This document shows positions 1 through 5,467 of a stretch of DNA of 5,866 nucleotides, piece after piece. The position numbers and the translations under genes are program-made. Position 1 is the stretch's first letter, and every line of letters begins with the position of its first letter. Origin of the DNA: JACDAN01 sp035265935 (GTDB lineage: Bacteria; Actinomycetota; Thermoleophilia; Gaiellales; Gaiellaceae); assembly GCA_035265935.1 (NCBI GenBank), contig DATFOC010000003.1:1-5866 (forward strand). The letters are read 5' to 3'. The notes under the pieces are model-generated. The model was not told the DNA's origin, did no database searches, and saw only the letters and a list, made by a program, of their open reading frames with translations.

Positions 1-235
1 CCATGTCGAGCTCGTCGTCGTCGTTCGGCCGTGGAAAGAGCAGGATCGTCCGCGACGGGTGCTGCTCCGCGAGGCCGGCGAGCGTCTTCTCGGCCGCGTC
101 CTCCCATTCCTCGGGCACCCAGGCCAGGTGCGTCATCACGCTCGTGCGCTGATTCGGCGCCTGCCCCGGCGCCGACGCCGCGTCGCGCAGCTCCGCGATC
201 TCGCGCTCGATCTCCAGAACGGTGGAGGCGGACAT
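1..235 (-). CDS. opcA: Glucose-6-phosphate dehydrogenase assembly protein OpcA, N-terminal part (cut by window edge)
   Basis: The first 78 codons are present and the rest lies beyond the left edge. OpcA is a cytoplasmic protein of actinobacteria and cyanobacteria that promotes assembly or activation of the glucose-6-phosphate dehydrogenase oligomer; it is not an enzyme itself. The visible part begins MSASTVLEIEREIAELRD, a charged probable helix, followed by RTSVMTHLAWVPEEW (about residues 29-43) and then HPSRTILLFPRPNDD (about 59-73). The HPSRTI segment is the most recognisable signature of the family N-terminal domain. The ATG is chosen because it overlaps the zwf stop by one base (TGATG on the minus strand), the usual zwf-opcA coupling. 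The Shine-Dalgarno is weak (GGAA about 4 nt upstream), so translation probably relies on reinitiation after zwf. The gene follows zwf directly, as its role predicts. Identification is from memory of the family; the C-terminal domain cannot be assessed. Confidence 0.88.
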   Translation of the reverse strand, partial: MSASTVLEIEREIAELRDAASAPGQAPNQRTSVMTHLAWVPEEWEDAAEKTLAGLAEQHPSRTILLFPRPNDDDELDM

Positions 236-1761
236 CAGTTCCGACGCCAAGCGCGGCCGTCGCGCACGATCAGCTCCTCCGCGCTCACCGGCCCCCATGT
301 CCCGGCGGCGTAGTTCGGGAACGCCGGCCGGTCGCGCCGCCACGCGGCGATGATCGCGTCGACGAGCGACCACTGCTCCTCGACCTCGTCGGTGCGCGTG
401 AACAGGGTCTGCTCGCCGAGCATCGCGTCGAGGATCAGCCGCTCGTACGCCTCGGGAAGGCCGGTGCGGAACGCGCCGCCGTAGAGGAAGTCCATATGGA
501 CGGTGCGGACCCGCATCCCCTCGCCAGGAACCTTCGCGCCGATCGCCAGCGACACGCCCTCGTTGGGCTGGATGTGGACGATCAGGATGTTCGGCCGCAG
601 CTCGCTCGCGTCCTCGAAGAGCGGATGCGGGACACGCTTGAACTCCACTGCGATCGTCGTCTCGCGGCGAGGAAGCCGCTTGCCGATCCGCACATAGAAC
701 GGCGTGTCGGCCCAGCGCCAGTTCTCGATCTCGAGCTTCGCGGCCACAAAGGTCTCGGTCTGCGATTCCGATGCGACGTTCGGCTCCTCGCGGTATCCGG
801 GCGCCGGCTGTCCCTCGATGAAGCCCGGCCCGTACTGGCCGCGCATGACCTCGTTCGGCGCCGGTGTCGCGAGCGCCTTCAGCACCTTCAGCTTCTCGTT
901 GCGGACGGCGTCGGCTGTGAAGTCGATCGGCGGCTCCATGCCGGTCAGTGCGACCAGCTGGAGGAGGTGGTTCTGGAAGACGTCGCGGATCGCCCCGGCC
1001 CGCTCGTAGAACGAGGCGCGGTTCTCGATCCCTATCGACTCGGCGACCGTGATCTGGACGTGGTCGATGAACTGCCGGTTCCACACGGGCTCGAAGATGC
1101 CGTTGGCGAAGCGCAGCGCGAGCAGGTTCTGGACGGTGTCCTTCCCGAGGTAGTGGTCGATGCGGAAGACCTCATCCTCGGTGAAGCTCTTCGAGAGCAG
1201 CCGGTTCAGCTCGCGGGCCGACTCGAGGTCGTGACCGAACGGCTTCTCGACAATCAGGCGGGTCCAACCTTCGGTCGTGCGACGCTCGCCGATCTCCTCG
1301 ACGAGCTTCGACATCGCCACTGGCGGGACGGCGAGGTAGTAGACGCGGTTGCCGCGCGTGCCGAACTCCTGGTCGAAGTCGTTGAGGCAACGGATGACCC
1401 GGTCCTGGCCCTCCTCGTCGGCGAATTCGCTCGCGATGTAGCGCGTGCGGCTCGCGAGGGCCTCCCAGGCTTCGGCCGTGAACTCGTCGCGGCCGAACTC
1501 GCGCACCGCCTCCTCCATCGCGGCGACGAACTCCTCGCTCGGCATCTCGGTGCGCGCGACGCCGAGGACCGCGAACTGCTCGGGCAGGAGCTTGCGGTAG
1601 GCGAGCGCGTACAGCGCCGGGAAGATCTTCCTGCGGGTCAGGTCACCCGAGGCGCCGAAGATGGTGAGCACGCACGGCTCCGGCCGGCGCCGCAGCTCGA
1701 GCCCCTCGGCGAGCGGGTTCTCGCCGGTGCGAGGCTCAGTCGCGCTTGACTGCGTGACCAC
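235..1761 (-). CDS. zwf: Glucose-6-phosphate 1-dehydrogenase
   Basis: This 508-residue protein is full length for the family. It oxidises glucose 6-phosphate to 6-phosphogluconolactone with NADP+ (or NAD+), the entry step of the oxidative pentose phosphate pathway, in the cytoplasm. After an N-terminal extension of about 27 residues ending RRRPEPC, the Rossmann dinucleotide motif FGASGDLTRRK lies at about 35-45; basic residues there usually contact the NADP 2'-phosphate. EKPFG is at 172-176 and the substrate-binding signature RIDHYLGK at 200-207 (D202, H203). The expected catalytic base is H265 in RDVFQNH. YVRIGKRL (about 356-363) supplies the conserved substrate Lys361. The start is GTG at 1761, 7 nt after GAGGGAG; a second GTG follows immediately but is less well spaced. 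The start lies 26 nt inside gnd and the stop touches the opcA ATG. No key residue is missing. Confidence 0.97.
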   Translation of the reverse strand: MVTQSSATEPRTGENPLAEGLELRRRPEPCVLTIFGASGDLTRRKIFPALYALAYRKLLPEQFAVLGVARTEMPSEEFVAAMEEAVREFGRDEFTAEAWEALASRTRYIASEFADEEGQDRVIRCLNDFDQEFGTRGNRVYYLAVPPVAMSKLVEEIGERRTTEGWTRLIVEKPFGHDLESARELNRLLSKSFTEDEVFRIDHYLGKDTVQNLLALRFANGIFEPVWNRQFIDHVQITVAESIGIENRASFYERAGAIRDVFQNHLLQLVALTGMEPPIDFTADAVRNEKLKVLKALATPAPNEVMRGQYGPGFIEGQPAPGYREEPNVASESQTETFVAAKLEIENWRWADTPFYVRIGKRLPRRETTIAVEFKRVPHPLFEDASELRPNILIVHIQPNEGVSLAIGAKVPGEGMRVRTVHMDFLYGGAFRTGLPEAYERLILDAMLGEQTLFTRTDEVEEQWSLVDAIIAAWRRDRPAFPNYAAGTWGPVSAEELIVRDGRAWRRN

Positions 1762-2602
1762 CGAACTGCTCCCTCAGTGCCGCGTTGACCTTGGCCGCGA
1801 AGGACTCGTCCTCGCGGGATGCGAAGCGCGCGTAGAGGGCCGCCGAAATGACGTGGAGGGGAACCGCGGTGTCGATCGCCTGCTCGACCGTCCACCGGCC
1901 CTCCCCCGAGTCCTCGACGTAGCCGCGGATGTGCTCAAGGCCCTGGTTCTCCTCCAGCGCCCGAGCGAGGAGGTCGAGCAGCCAGCTCCGGACGACCGAG
2001 CCGTGCCGCCAGAGCTCCGCGACGGCTGCGAGGTCGAGGTCGTACTCGGACGCCTGCATGAGGTCGAATCCCTCCGCGTACGCCTGCATGAGCCCGTACT
2101 CGACGCCGTTGTGCACCATCTTCACGAAGTGCCCGGCCCCGGAGGGCCCGACGTGGCCGTAGCCGCCCACCGGCGCCAGGGCCTCGAAGATCGGCTCGAG
2201 CCGGCCGACGGGCTCGGCCTCGCCGCCCACCATCAGCGCGAACCCCTCGCGGAGCCCCCAGATCCCGCCCGAGACTCCGGCGTCGACGAAGAAGAGCTCT
2301 CGCTCCTTTGCCTCCGCTGCTCGGCGCTTCGAGTCATGGAAGTTCGAGTTTCCTCCGTCGACGATCGCGTCGCCGGCTTCGAGGATCCCGAGCAGTTCCT
2401 GGAACGTGCTCTCGGTGATCTCTCCTGCGGGAACCATCATCCACGCGTGGCGCGGCGGTTCGAGCTGCTCGGCGAGCTCGGTGAGGGACGACGCGGTCGA
2501 CTCGACGTTCGGGTCGTACGTCTGCACCTCGTGGCCGGCCTGGCGAAGCCGCTCGGTCATCCCGGCGCCCATCCGGCCCAGACCGACCATCCCGAGCTTC
2601 AC
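1736..2602 (-). CDS. gnd: 6-phosphogluconate dehydrogenase, decarboxylating, short type (probably NAD-dependent)
   Basis: This 288-residue enzyme oxidatively decarboxylates 6-phosphogluconate to ribulose 5-phosphate. It belongs to the short 6PGDH class (about 300 residues) rather than the 470-residue GntZ/Gnd class, lacking much of the long all-helical C-terminal domain. The Rossmann motif GLGRMG is at 7-12, the second strand ends in YD (D30), VDGGNSNFHDS spans 81-91 and the substrate loop GVSGGIWGLREG spans 109-120. The catalytic segment KMVHNGVEYG spans 161-170 and contains K161, N165 and E168. GRWTVEQAIDTAVP (about 235-248) is the conserved C-terminal motif. D30, where NADP enzymes have Asn-Arg-Thr, suggests NAD+ preference; this is inference. 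The GTG start at 2602 overlaps the pgi stop (GTGA) and has GAGGA 7 nt upstream. The 3' end overlaps zwf by 26 nt. Confidence 0.95.
   Translation of the reverse strand: MKLGMVGLGRMGAGMTERLRQAGHEVQTYDPNVESTASSLTELAEQLEPPRHAWMMVPAGEITESTFQELLGILEAGDAIVDGGNSNFHDSKRRAAEAKERELFFVDAGVSGGIWGLREGFALMVGGEAEPVGRLEPIFEALAPVGGYGHVGPSGAGHFVKMVHNGVEYGLMQAYAEGFDLMQASEYDLDLAAVAELWRHGSVVRSWLLDLLARALEENQGLEHIRGYVEDSGEGRWTVEQAIDTAVPLHVISAALYARFASREDESFAAKVNAALREQFGGHAVKRD
1769..1775 (-). promoter_or_regulatory. Ribosome binding site for zwf, inside the gnd 3' end
   Basis: The minus strand reads GAGGGAG, then 7 nt (CAGTTCG), then GTG at 1761-1759. This good Shine-Dalgarno lies wholly within the end of gnd. It supports the GTG at 1761 over the next GTG at 1758, which would sit 10 nt away. 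It implies that zwf initiates independently as well as being coupled to gnd. Confidence 0.65.
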
Positions 2603-3891
2603 AGGTCGATCCTCACCACGCGGCGGCCGCGCTCCTCGAGCGCCTGGAGGTCCCCGTCCGCCTGCGCCTTGATCAGGGAGCGGAAGCCGAACTTCTGTCC
2701 CGGGATCGGCAGCTCATCGCCGAGGTCGTCCACCACCTGGACGAAGAGGCCGTTGTCAGGCCCGCCTTTGTGGAGCTGTCCCGTCGAGTGGAGGTAGCGC
2801 GGTCCGAGCCCGACCGAGACGGCTGCGCCGGTCTCGCGCGCCTGCCGGACGAGCGGGTCGAGCTCTCCTTCGCGATCGGGGTCGATGAACGCCTGGATCG
2901 CCACGTAGCGGCCGGGCCCCGCTTCCGCGAGCAACTCCTCCACGTGTCCCTCGGAGACATGACGAGTGTCTGACACTCGCCCTTGGCTGGAAAGGACGAC
3001 ATTGGTCCTGTCCTTCGCGGTTTGCACATCGGGCTGGTCGAACGGGTTGATGCCAAGGACCGAGCCGGCGACCGCCGTCGCGAACTCCCAGCGGAAGAAC
3101 TCCTGGCCGAGCTCGTAGGGGCCGGGAAGCCGGATCTCGGGCGCCTCGCCCCCTTCCCGCACCGGGACGATCCCCTTCCCCTCCTTGCCTGTCGACTCGG
3201 CAACGAGTTGCTCGACCCAGAGCCCGAAGCCCCCGTCCACCTGGAGGAACTGCTGGTCGGCGAGCCAGAGACCGAGCTCGAGCCCCGGGTTGCCATCGGA
3301 GCGGCGGCAGGCCTCGCGCATCTCCTCGGCCCGGTCGAGCAGGCGCCCGACGTCGACGCCCATTAATGCCGCCGGCAGCAGTCCGAACACCGACAGCGCT
3401 GAGTACCGCCCGCCGATCGTGAGCTCTCCGAAGAAGACGTCGTCGGAGAGCTCGGTCAGCGGCGAGCCCGGGTCGGTGACGACCGCGAAGCGCCCGCACT
3501 GCGCGCGGAAATAGTCGGCGTGGGAGCGCGTCTCGAGCGTCGTCCCCGACTTCGAGGCGGCGACGAAGAGCGTCCGACCGGCGTCGATCCGCTCCTCGAG
3601 TCGCCGGATCGCCGTCGGGTGCGTCGTGTCGAGGACGTGGAAGCGCTCCGCGCCGAAGAAGCGGCGCATCACCTCGGGGGCCAGACTCGAGCCGCCCATC
3701 CCCATCAGGACGATGTCGTCGACCTCCGCCTCGAGACGCGCCGCGAACTCCAGGAGCTCGTGCGCGCGCTCCCGCATCCGCGCCGGCTCGTCGAGCCACC
3801 CGAGCCAATGAGCCTCGTCGTGGCCCGTCCAGACCGACGGATCCCGCTCCCAGATCCGCTCGACGAGCTCGGCGGGAGCGAGCGTGCTCAA
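2599..3891 (-). CDS. pgi: Glucose-6-phosphate isomerase, short form resembling the C-terminal half of Tal-Pgi fusions
   Basis: This 430-residue cytoplasmic enzyme interconverts fructose 6-phosphate and glucose 6-phosphate. It has two SIS-type sugar-phosphate domains. The first contains MGMGGSSLAPEV (63-74), ASKSGTTLET (112-121) and GGRYSALSVFG (160-170). The second contains AESTGKEGKGIVP (231-243; E232 aligns with the usual catalytic Glu), INPFDQPDVQTAK (281-293; K293 aligns with the usual catalytic Lys) and YLHSTGQLHKGGP (366-378). It is shorter than the roughly 550-residue enterobacterial Pgi, and the C-terminal motifs recall the isomerase half of bifunctional transaldolase/phosphoglucose isomerase proteins. 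The start is TTG at 3891, overlapping the tal stop (TTGA). It has no strong Shine-Dalgarno and the next in-frame Met is residue 39, so translation probably depends on coupling to tal. In this operon it can recycle fructose 6-phosphate into the oxidative branch. Confidence 0.95.
   Translation of the reverse strand: MSTLAPAELVERIWERDPSVWTGHDEAHWLGWLDEPARMRERAHELLEFAARLEAEVDDIVLMGMGGSSLAPEVMRRFFGAERFHVLDTTHPTAIRRLEERIDAGRTLFVAASKSGTTLETRSHADYFRAQCGRFAVVTDPGSPLTELSDDVFFGELTIGGRYSALSVFGLLPAALMGVDVGRLLDRAEEMREACRRSDGNPGLELGLWLADQQFLQVDGGFGLWVEQLVAESTGKEGKGIVPVREGGEAPEIRLPGPYELGQEFFRWEFATAVAGSVLGINPFDQPDVQTAKDRTNVVLSSQGRVSDTRHVSEGHVEELLAEAGPGRYVAIQAFIDPDREGELDPLVRQARETGAAVSVGLGPRYLHSTGQLHKGGPDNGLFVQVVDDLGDELPIPGQKFGFRSLIKAQADGDLQALEERGRRVVRIDL
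2610..2614 (-). promoter_or_regulatory. Ribosome binding site for gnd, inside the pgi 3' end
   Basis: The minus strand reads GAGGA, then 7 nt (TCGACCT), then GTG at 2602-2600. It lies in the last codons of pgi and supports the GTG start, which shares a GTGA overlap with the pgi stop codon. Confidence 0.65.
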
Positions 3892-4994
3892 GCCGCTACG
3901 AGCTGCTCGCGCTTCGCCGCGACGCCCTCGAGGAGCTCCTCGAAAGAGTCGGCGAACTTCTGCACGCCTTCCTCCTCGAGCACCCTGGTCACGTCCTCGT
4001 AGTCCACGCCCGCCTCGGCCAGCTCGTCGAAGAGCTTGCGTGCCTCGTCGAGGCGCTCCTCGAGCGCCGGCCCCACTTGGCCGTGATCCTGGAAGGCCCC
4101 GATCGTCTCCTTCGGCATCGTGTTCACCGTCTCCGGCCCGATCAGCTCCTCGACGTACATCACGTCGCGGTACTCGGGGTTCTTGGTGGACGTCGAGGCC
4201 CAGAGGCAGCGCTGCGTCGAGGCGCCCCGGGCGGCCAGCGCCTCCCAGCGCGAGCCGGAGAAGAGCTCCTTGTAGCGCTGATAGGCGAGCTTCGCGTTCG
4301 CGATCGCAAGCCGGCCCTTGAGGTTATCGTGGCCGCCGATCGCGTCGAGCTGCTTGTCGGCCTCGGTGTCCACGCGGGAGACGAAGAAGCTCGCAACCGA
4401 GGTCACCTGCTTGGGGTCGCCGCCCGACTCGACCAGACGCTCGAGCCCACGGATGTACGCCTCGGCGACCTCGGCGTAGCGGTCGAGGCCGAAGATCAGC
4501 GTCACGTTGATCCGCTTGCCACGGGCGATCATCTCCTCGATCGCGGGGACACCCGCAGCGGTGGCGGGGATCTTGACGTAGAGGTTCGGCTTGTCGATCT
4601 CGTCGTGGAAGCGCTGCGCCTGCTCGATCGTCGCCTCGGTGTCGTGTGCGATGCCAGGCTCGACCTCGAGCGAGACGTAGCCGTCCTGGCCCTCCGTGCC
4701 GTCCCAGACCTTGCGCATCAGATCGCACGCCTCGCGAATGTCGTCGAACGCGAGCCGCAAGAAGATCTCCTTGGGGTCGTCCACCTCGGCGAGCACCTCG
4801 CGGAGCTGGTCGTCGTACCAATCCCCTTCCGACATGGCCTTCTGGAAGATGGTGGGGTTGGACGTGACGCCCACGACGGCGTCCTCGGCCATCATCCGCG
4901 CGAGCTCACCCGTGCGAAGCCATTCTCGGGATAGGGAGTCGATCCAGACGCTCTGGCCGAGCGCGCTCAGTTGGTGAAGTGGTGACTCAGGCAC
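3888..4994 (-). CDS. tal: Transaldolase
   Basis: With the GTG start at 4994 the protein is 368 residues, matching the 360-375 of actinobacterial-type Tal. It transfers dihydroxyacetone units from sedoheptulose 7-phosphate to glyceraldehyde 3-phosphate, giving erythrose 4-phosphate and fructose 6-phosphate. SPLHQLSALGQSVWIDSLSR (4-23) is the typical N-terminus. VTSNPTIF is at 43-50, and NLYVKIPATAAG carries the presumed Schiff-base Lys141. NVTLIF follows, then ASFFVSRVD, RCLWASTSTKNP and NTMPKETI, all class I TIM-barrel signatures. The reading frame stays open to a GTG at 5051, which would add 19 residues unlike the family and overlap rpiB by 65 nt. The 4994 start has GAGAGG 6 nt upstream and overlaps rpiB by only 8 nt, so I prefer it. 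The stop overlaps the pgi start by 4 nt, so tal and pgi are probably made in coupled amounts. Confidence 0.95.
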   Translation of the reverse strand: MPESPLHQLSALGQSVWIDSLSREWLRTGELARMMAEDAVVGVTSNPTIFQKAMSEGDWYDDQLREVLAEVDDPKEIFLRLAFDDIREACDLMRKVWDGTEGQDGYVSLEVEPGIAHDTEATIEQAQRFHDEIDKPNLYVKIPATAAGVPAIEEMIARGKRINVTLIFGLDRYAEVAEAYIRGLERLVESGGDPKQVTSVASFFVSRVDTEADKQLDAIGGHDNLKGRLAIANAKLAYQRYKELFSGSRWEALAARGASTQRCLWASTSTKNPEYRDVMYVEELIGPETVNTMPKETIGAFQDHGQVGPALEERLDEARKLFDELAEAGVDYEDVTRVLEEEGVQKFADSFEELLEGVAAKREQLVAA

Positions 4995-5445
4995 TTGCAG
5001 CCTCTCTTTCCATCGCTTCGATCTTCTCAAGTCTCCTGCGGTACCGCTCACCGCCGTCGAACTCCGCGGCCAGGAAGGCGCGGACGACCTCGCCTGCCAT
5101 GTCGGCGCCCACGACCCCGGAGCCGATGCACAGGACGTTCATGTCGTCGTGCTCGACTCCCTGGTGTGCCGAATACGTGTCGTGGCAGATCGCAGCTCTT
5201 ACGCCCGGCAGCTTGGAGGCCGCGATCGAAGCGCCGACGCCCGAGCCGCAGACGAGGATTCCACGCTCGGCCTCGCCCGAGCGGATCACATCGCCGACCT
5301 CGCGGGCCTTGTCGGGATAGTCGACTGCCGGCTCGGCCGCGTCCGTCCCGAGGTCGATCGGCTCGTGGCCGAGCGCCTGCACTTCCTCGAGGACGCGCTC
5401 CCGCAGCTTGACACCCCTATGGTCGAAGGCCACCGCAACACGCAT
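4987..5445 (-). CDS. rpiB: Ribose-5-phosphate isomerase B
   Basis: This 152-residue protein is the usual RpiB/LacAB length. It interconverts ribulose 5-phosphate and ribose 5-phosphate in the cytoplasm. FDHRG (7-11) gives Asp8 and His9. GILVCGSGVGASIAASK (62-78) carries Cys66, the catalytic base position as in E. coli RpiB, and HDTYSAHQGVEHDDMNVL (88-105) carries His99, the ring-opening residue. GGERYRRRLEKIEAME near the C-terminus supplies the arginines that normally help bind phosphate. Position 110 is Gly, in IGSGVVG, where E. coli has FGSRVVG. Cys66 marks it as unlike the mycobacterial type, which lacks this Cys. The ATG at 5445 is the only sensible start and has no clear Shine-Dalgarno. 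It is the first gene of the leftward operon, 22 bp from the divergent tkt. Allose-6-phosphate or galactose-6-phosphate isomerase activity is a formal alternative, but the pathway context favours ribose 5-phosphate. Confidence 0.95.
   Translation of the reverse strand: MRVAVAFDHRGVKLRERVLEEVQALGHEPIDLGTDAAEPAVDYPDKAREVGDVIRSGEAERGILVCGSGVGASIAASKLPGVRAAICHDTYSAHQGVEHDDMNVLCIGSGVVGADMAGEVVRAFLAAEFDGGERYRRRLEKIEAMEREAASA
5001..5006 (-). promoter_or_regulatory. Ribosome binding site that decides the tal start
   Basis: The minus strand reads GAGAGG, then 6 nt (CTGCAA), then GTG at 4994-4992. It sits in the last codons of rpiB. The spacing, and the match of the following residues to the transaldolase N-terminus, favour this start over the GTG at 5051. 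Confidence 0.6.
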
Positions 5446-5453
5446 CGCTCGTC

Positions 5454-5459
5454 TACGTT
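5454..5459 (+). promoter_or_regulatory. Possible -10 element for leaderless tkt transcription
   Basis: TACGTT fits the bacterial -10 consensus TANNNT and ends 8 nt before the tkt ATG at 5468, so the transcript would start at or within about 2 nt of the start codon. No Shine-Dalgarno precedes the ATG, which fits a leaderless mRNA. No convincing -35 is seen at 16-18 bp spacing; the TTGACA at 5408-5413 is much too far away. Confidence 0.4.
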
Positions 5460-5460
5460 A
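5455..5460 (-). promoter_or_regulatory. Possible -10 element for the rpiB-tal-pgi-gnd-zwf-opcA operon
   Basis: Read on the minus strand this is TAACGT, another TANNNT match, sharing five of six bases with the plus-strand -10 candidate. It ends 9 nt before the rpiB ATG at 5445, predicting a start site about 0-3 nt upstream of the ATG. The absence of a clear Shine-Dalgarno is consistent. The 22-bp gap leaves no room for the promoter of either gene to lie elsewhere unless it is inside the opposing coding sequence. Confidence 0.38.
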
Positions 5461-5467
5461 CCCCTCT

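Noticed and set aside
31..1749. A 572-codon plus-strand open frame opposite opcA and zwf
   Set aside because: It is antisense to clear OpcA and Zwf sequences. Its product is rich in Arg, Ala, Leu, Asp and Val with no recognisable domain, as expected from a high-G+C complement.
1661..2797. A 378-codon plus-strand open frame opposite gnd
   Set aside because: It is a composition artefact opposite a well-supported short 6PGDH, with no family motif and no credible start context.
2966..2977. Imperfect palindrome around GAGTGTCTGACACTC as an operator or terminator
   Set aside because: The inverted repeat GAGTGTCTGACACTC lies within pgi codons, has no U-tract and is not near a promoter, so it is most likely a chance coding feature.
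3886..3900. Programmed -1 frameshift joining Tal and Pgi
   Set aside because: A -1 shift just before the tal stop would enter the pgi frame, but the bases there (GCGGCTTGA) form no slippery heptamer. I see no obvious downstream stem-loop, and reinitiation at TTG explains the overlap.
4077..4934. A 285-codon plus-strand open frame opposite tal
   Set aside because: It mirrors the transaldolase codons, has low-complexity composition and shows no independent coding evidence.
5408..5413. TTGACA as a -35 box for tkt
   Set aside because: It lies about 40 bp from the -10 candidate and falls within rpiB codons, with no -10 at 16-18 bp spacing.
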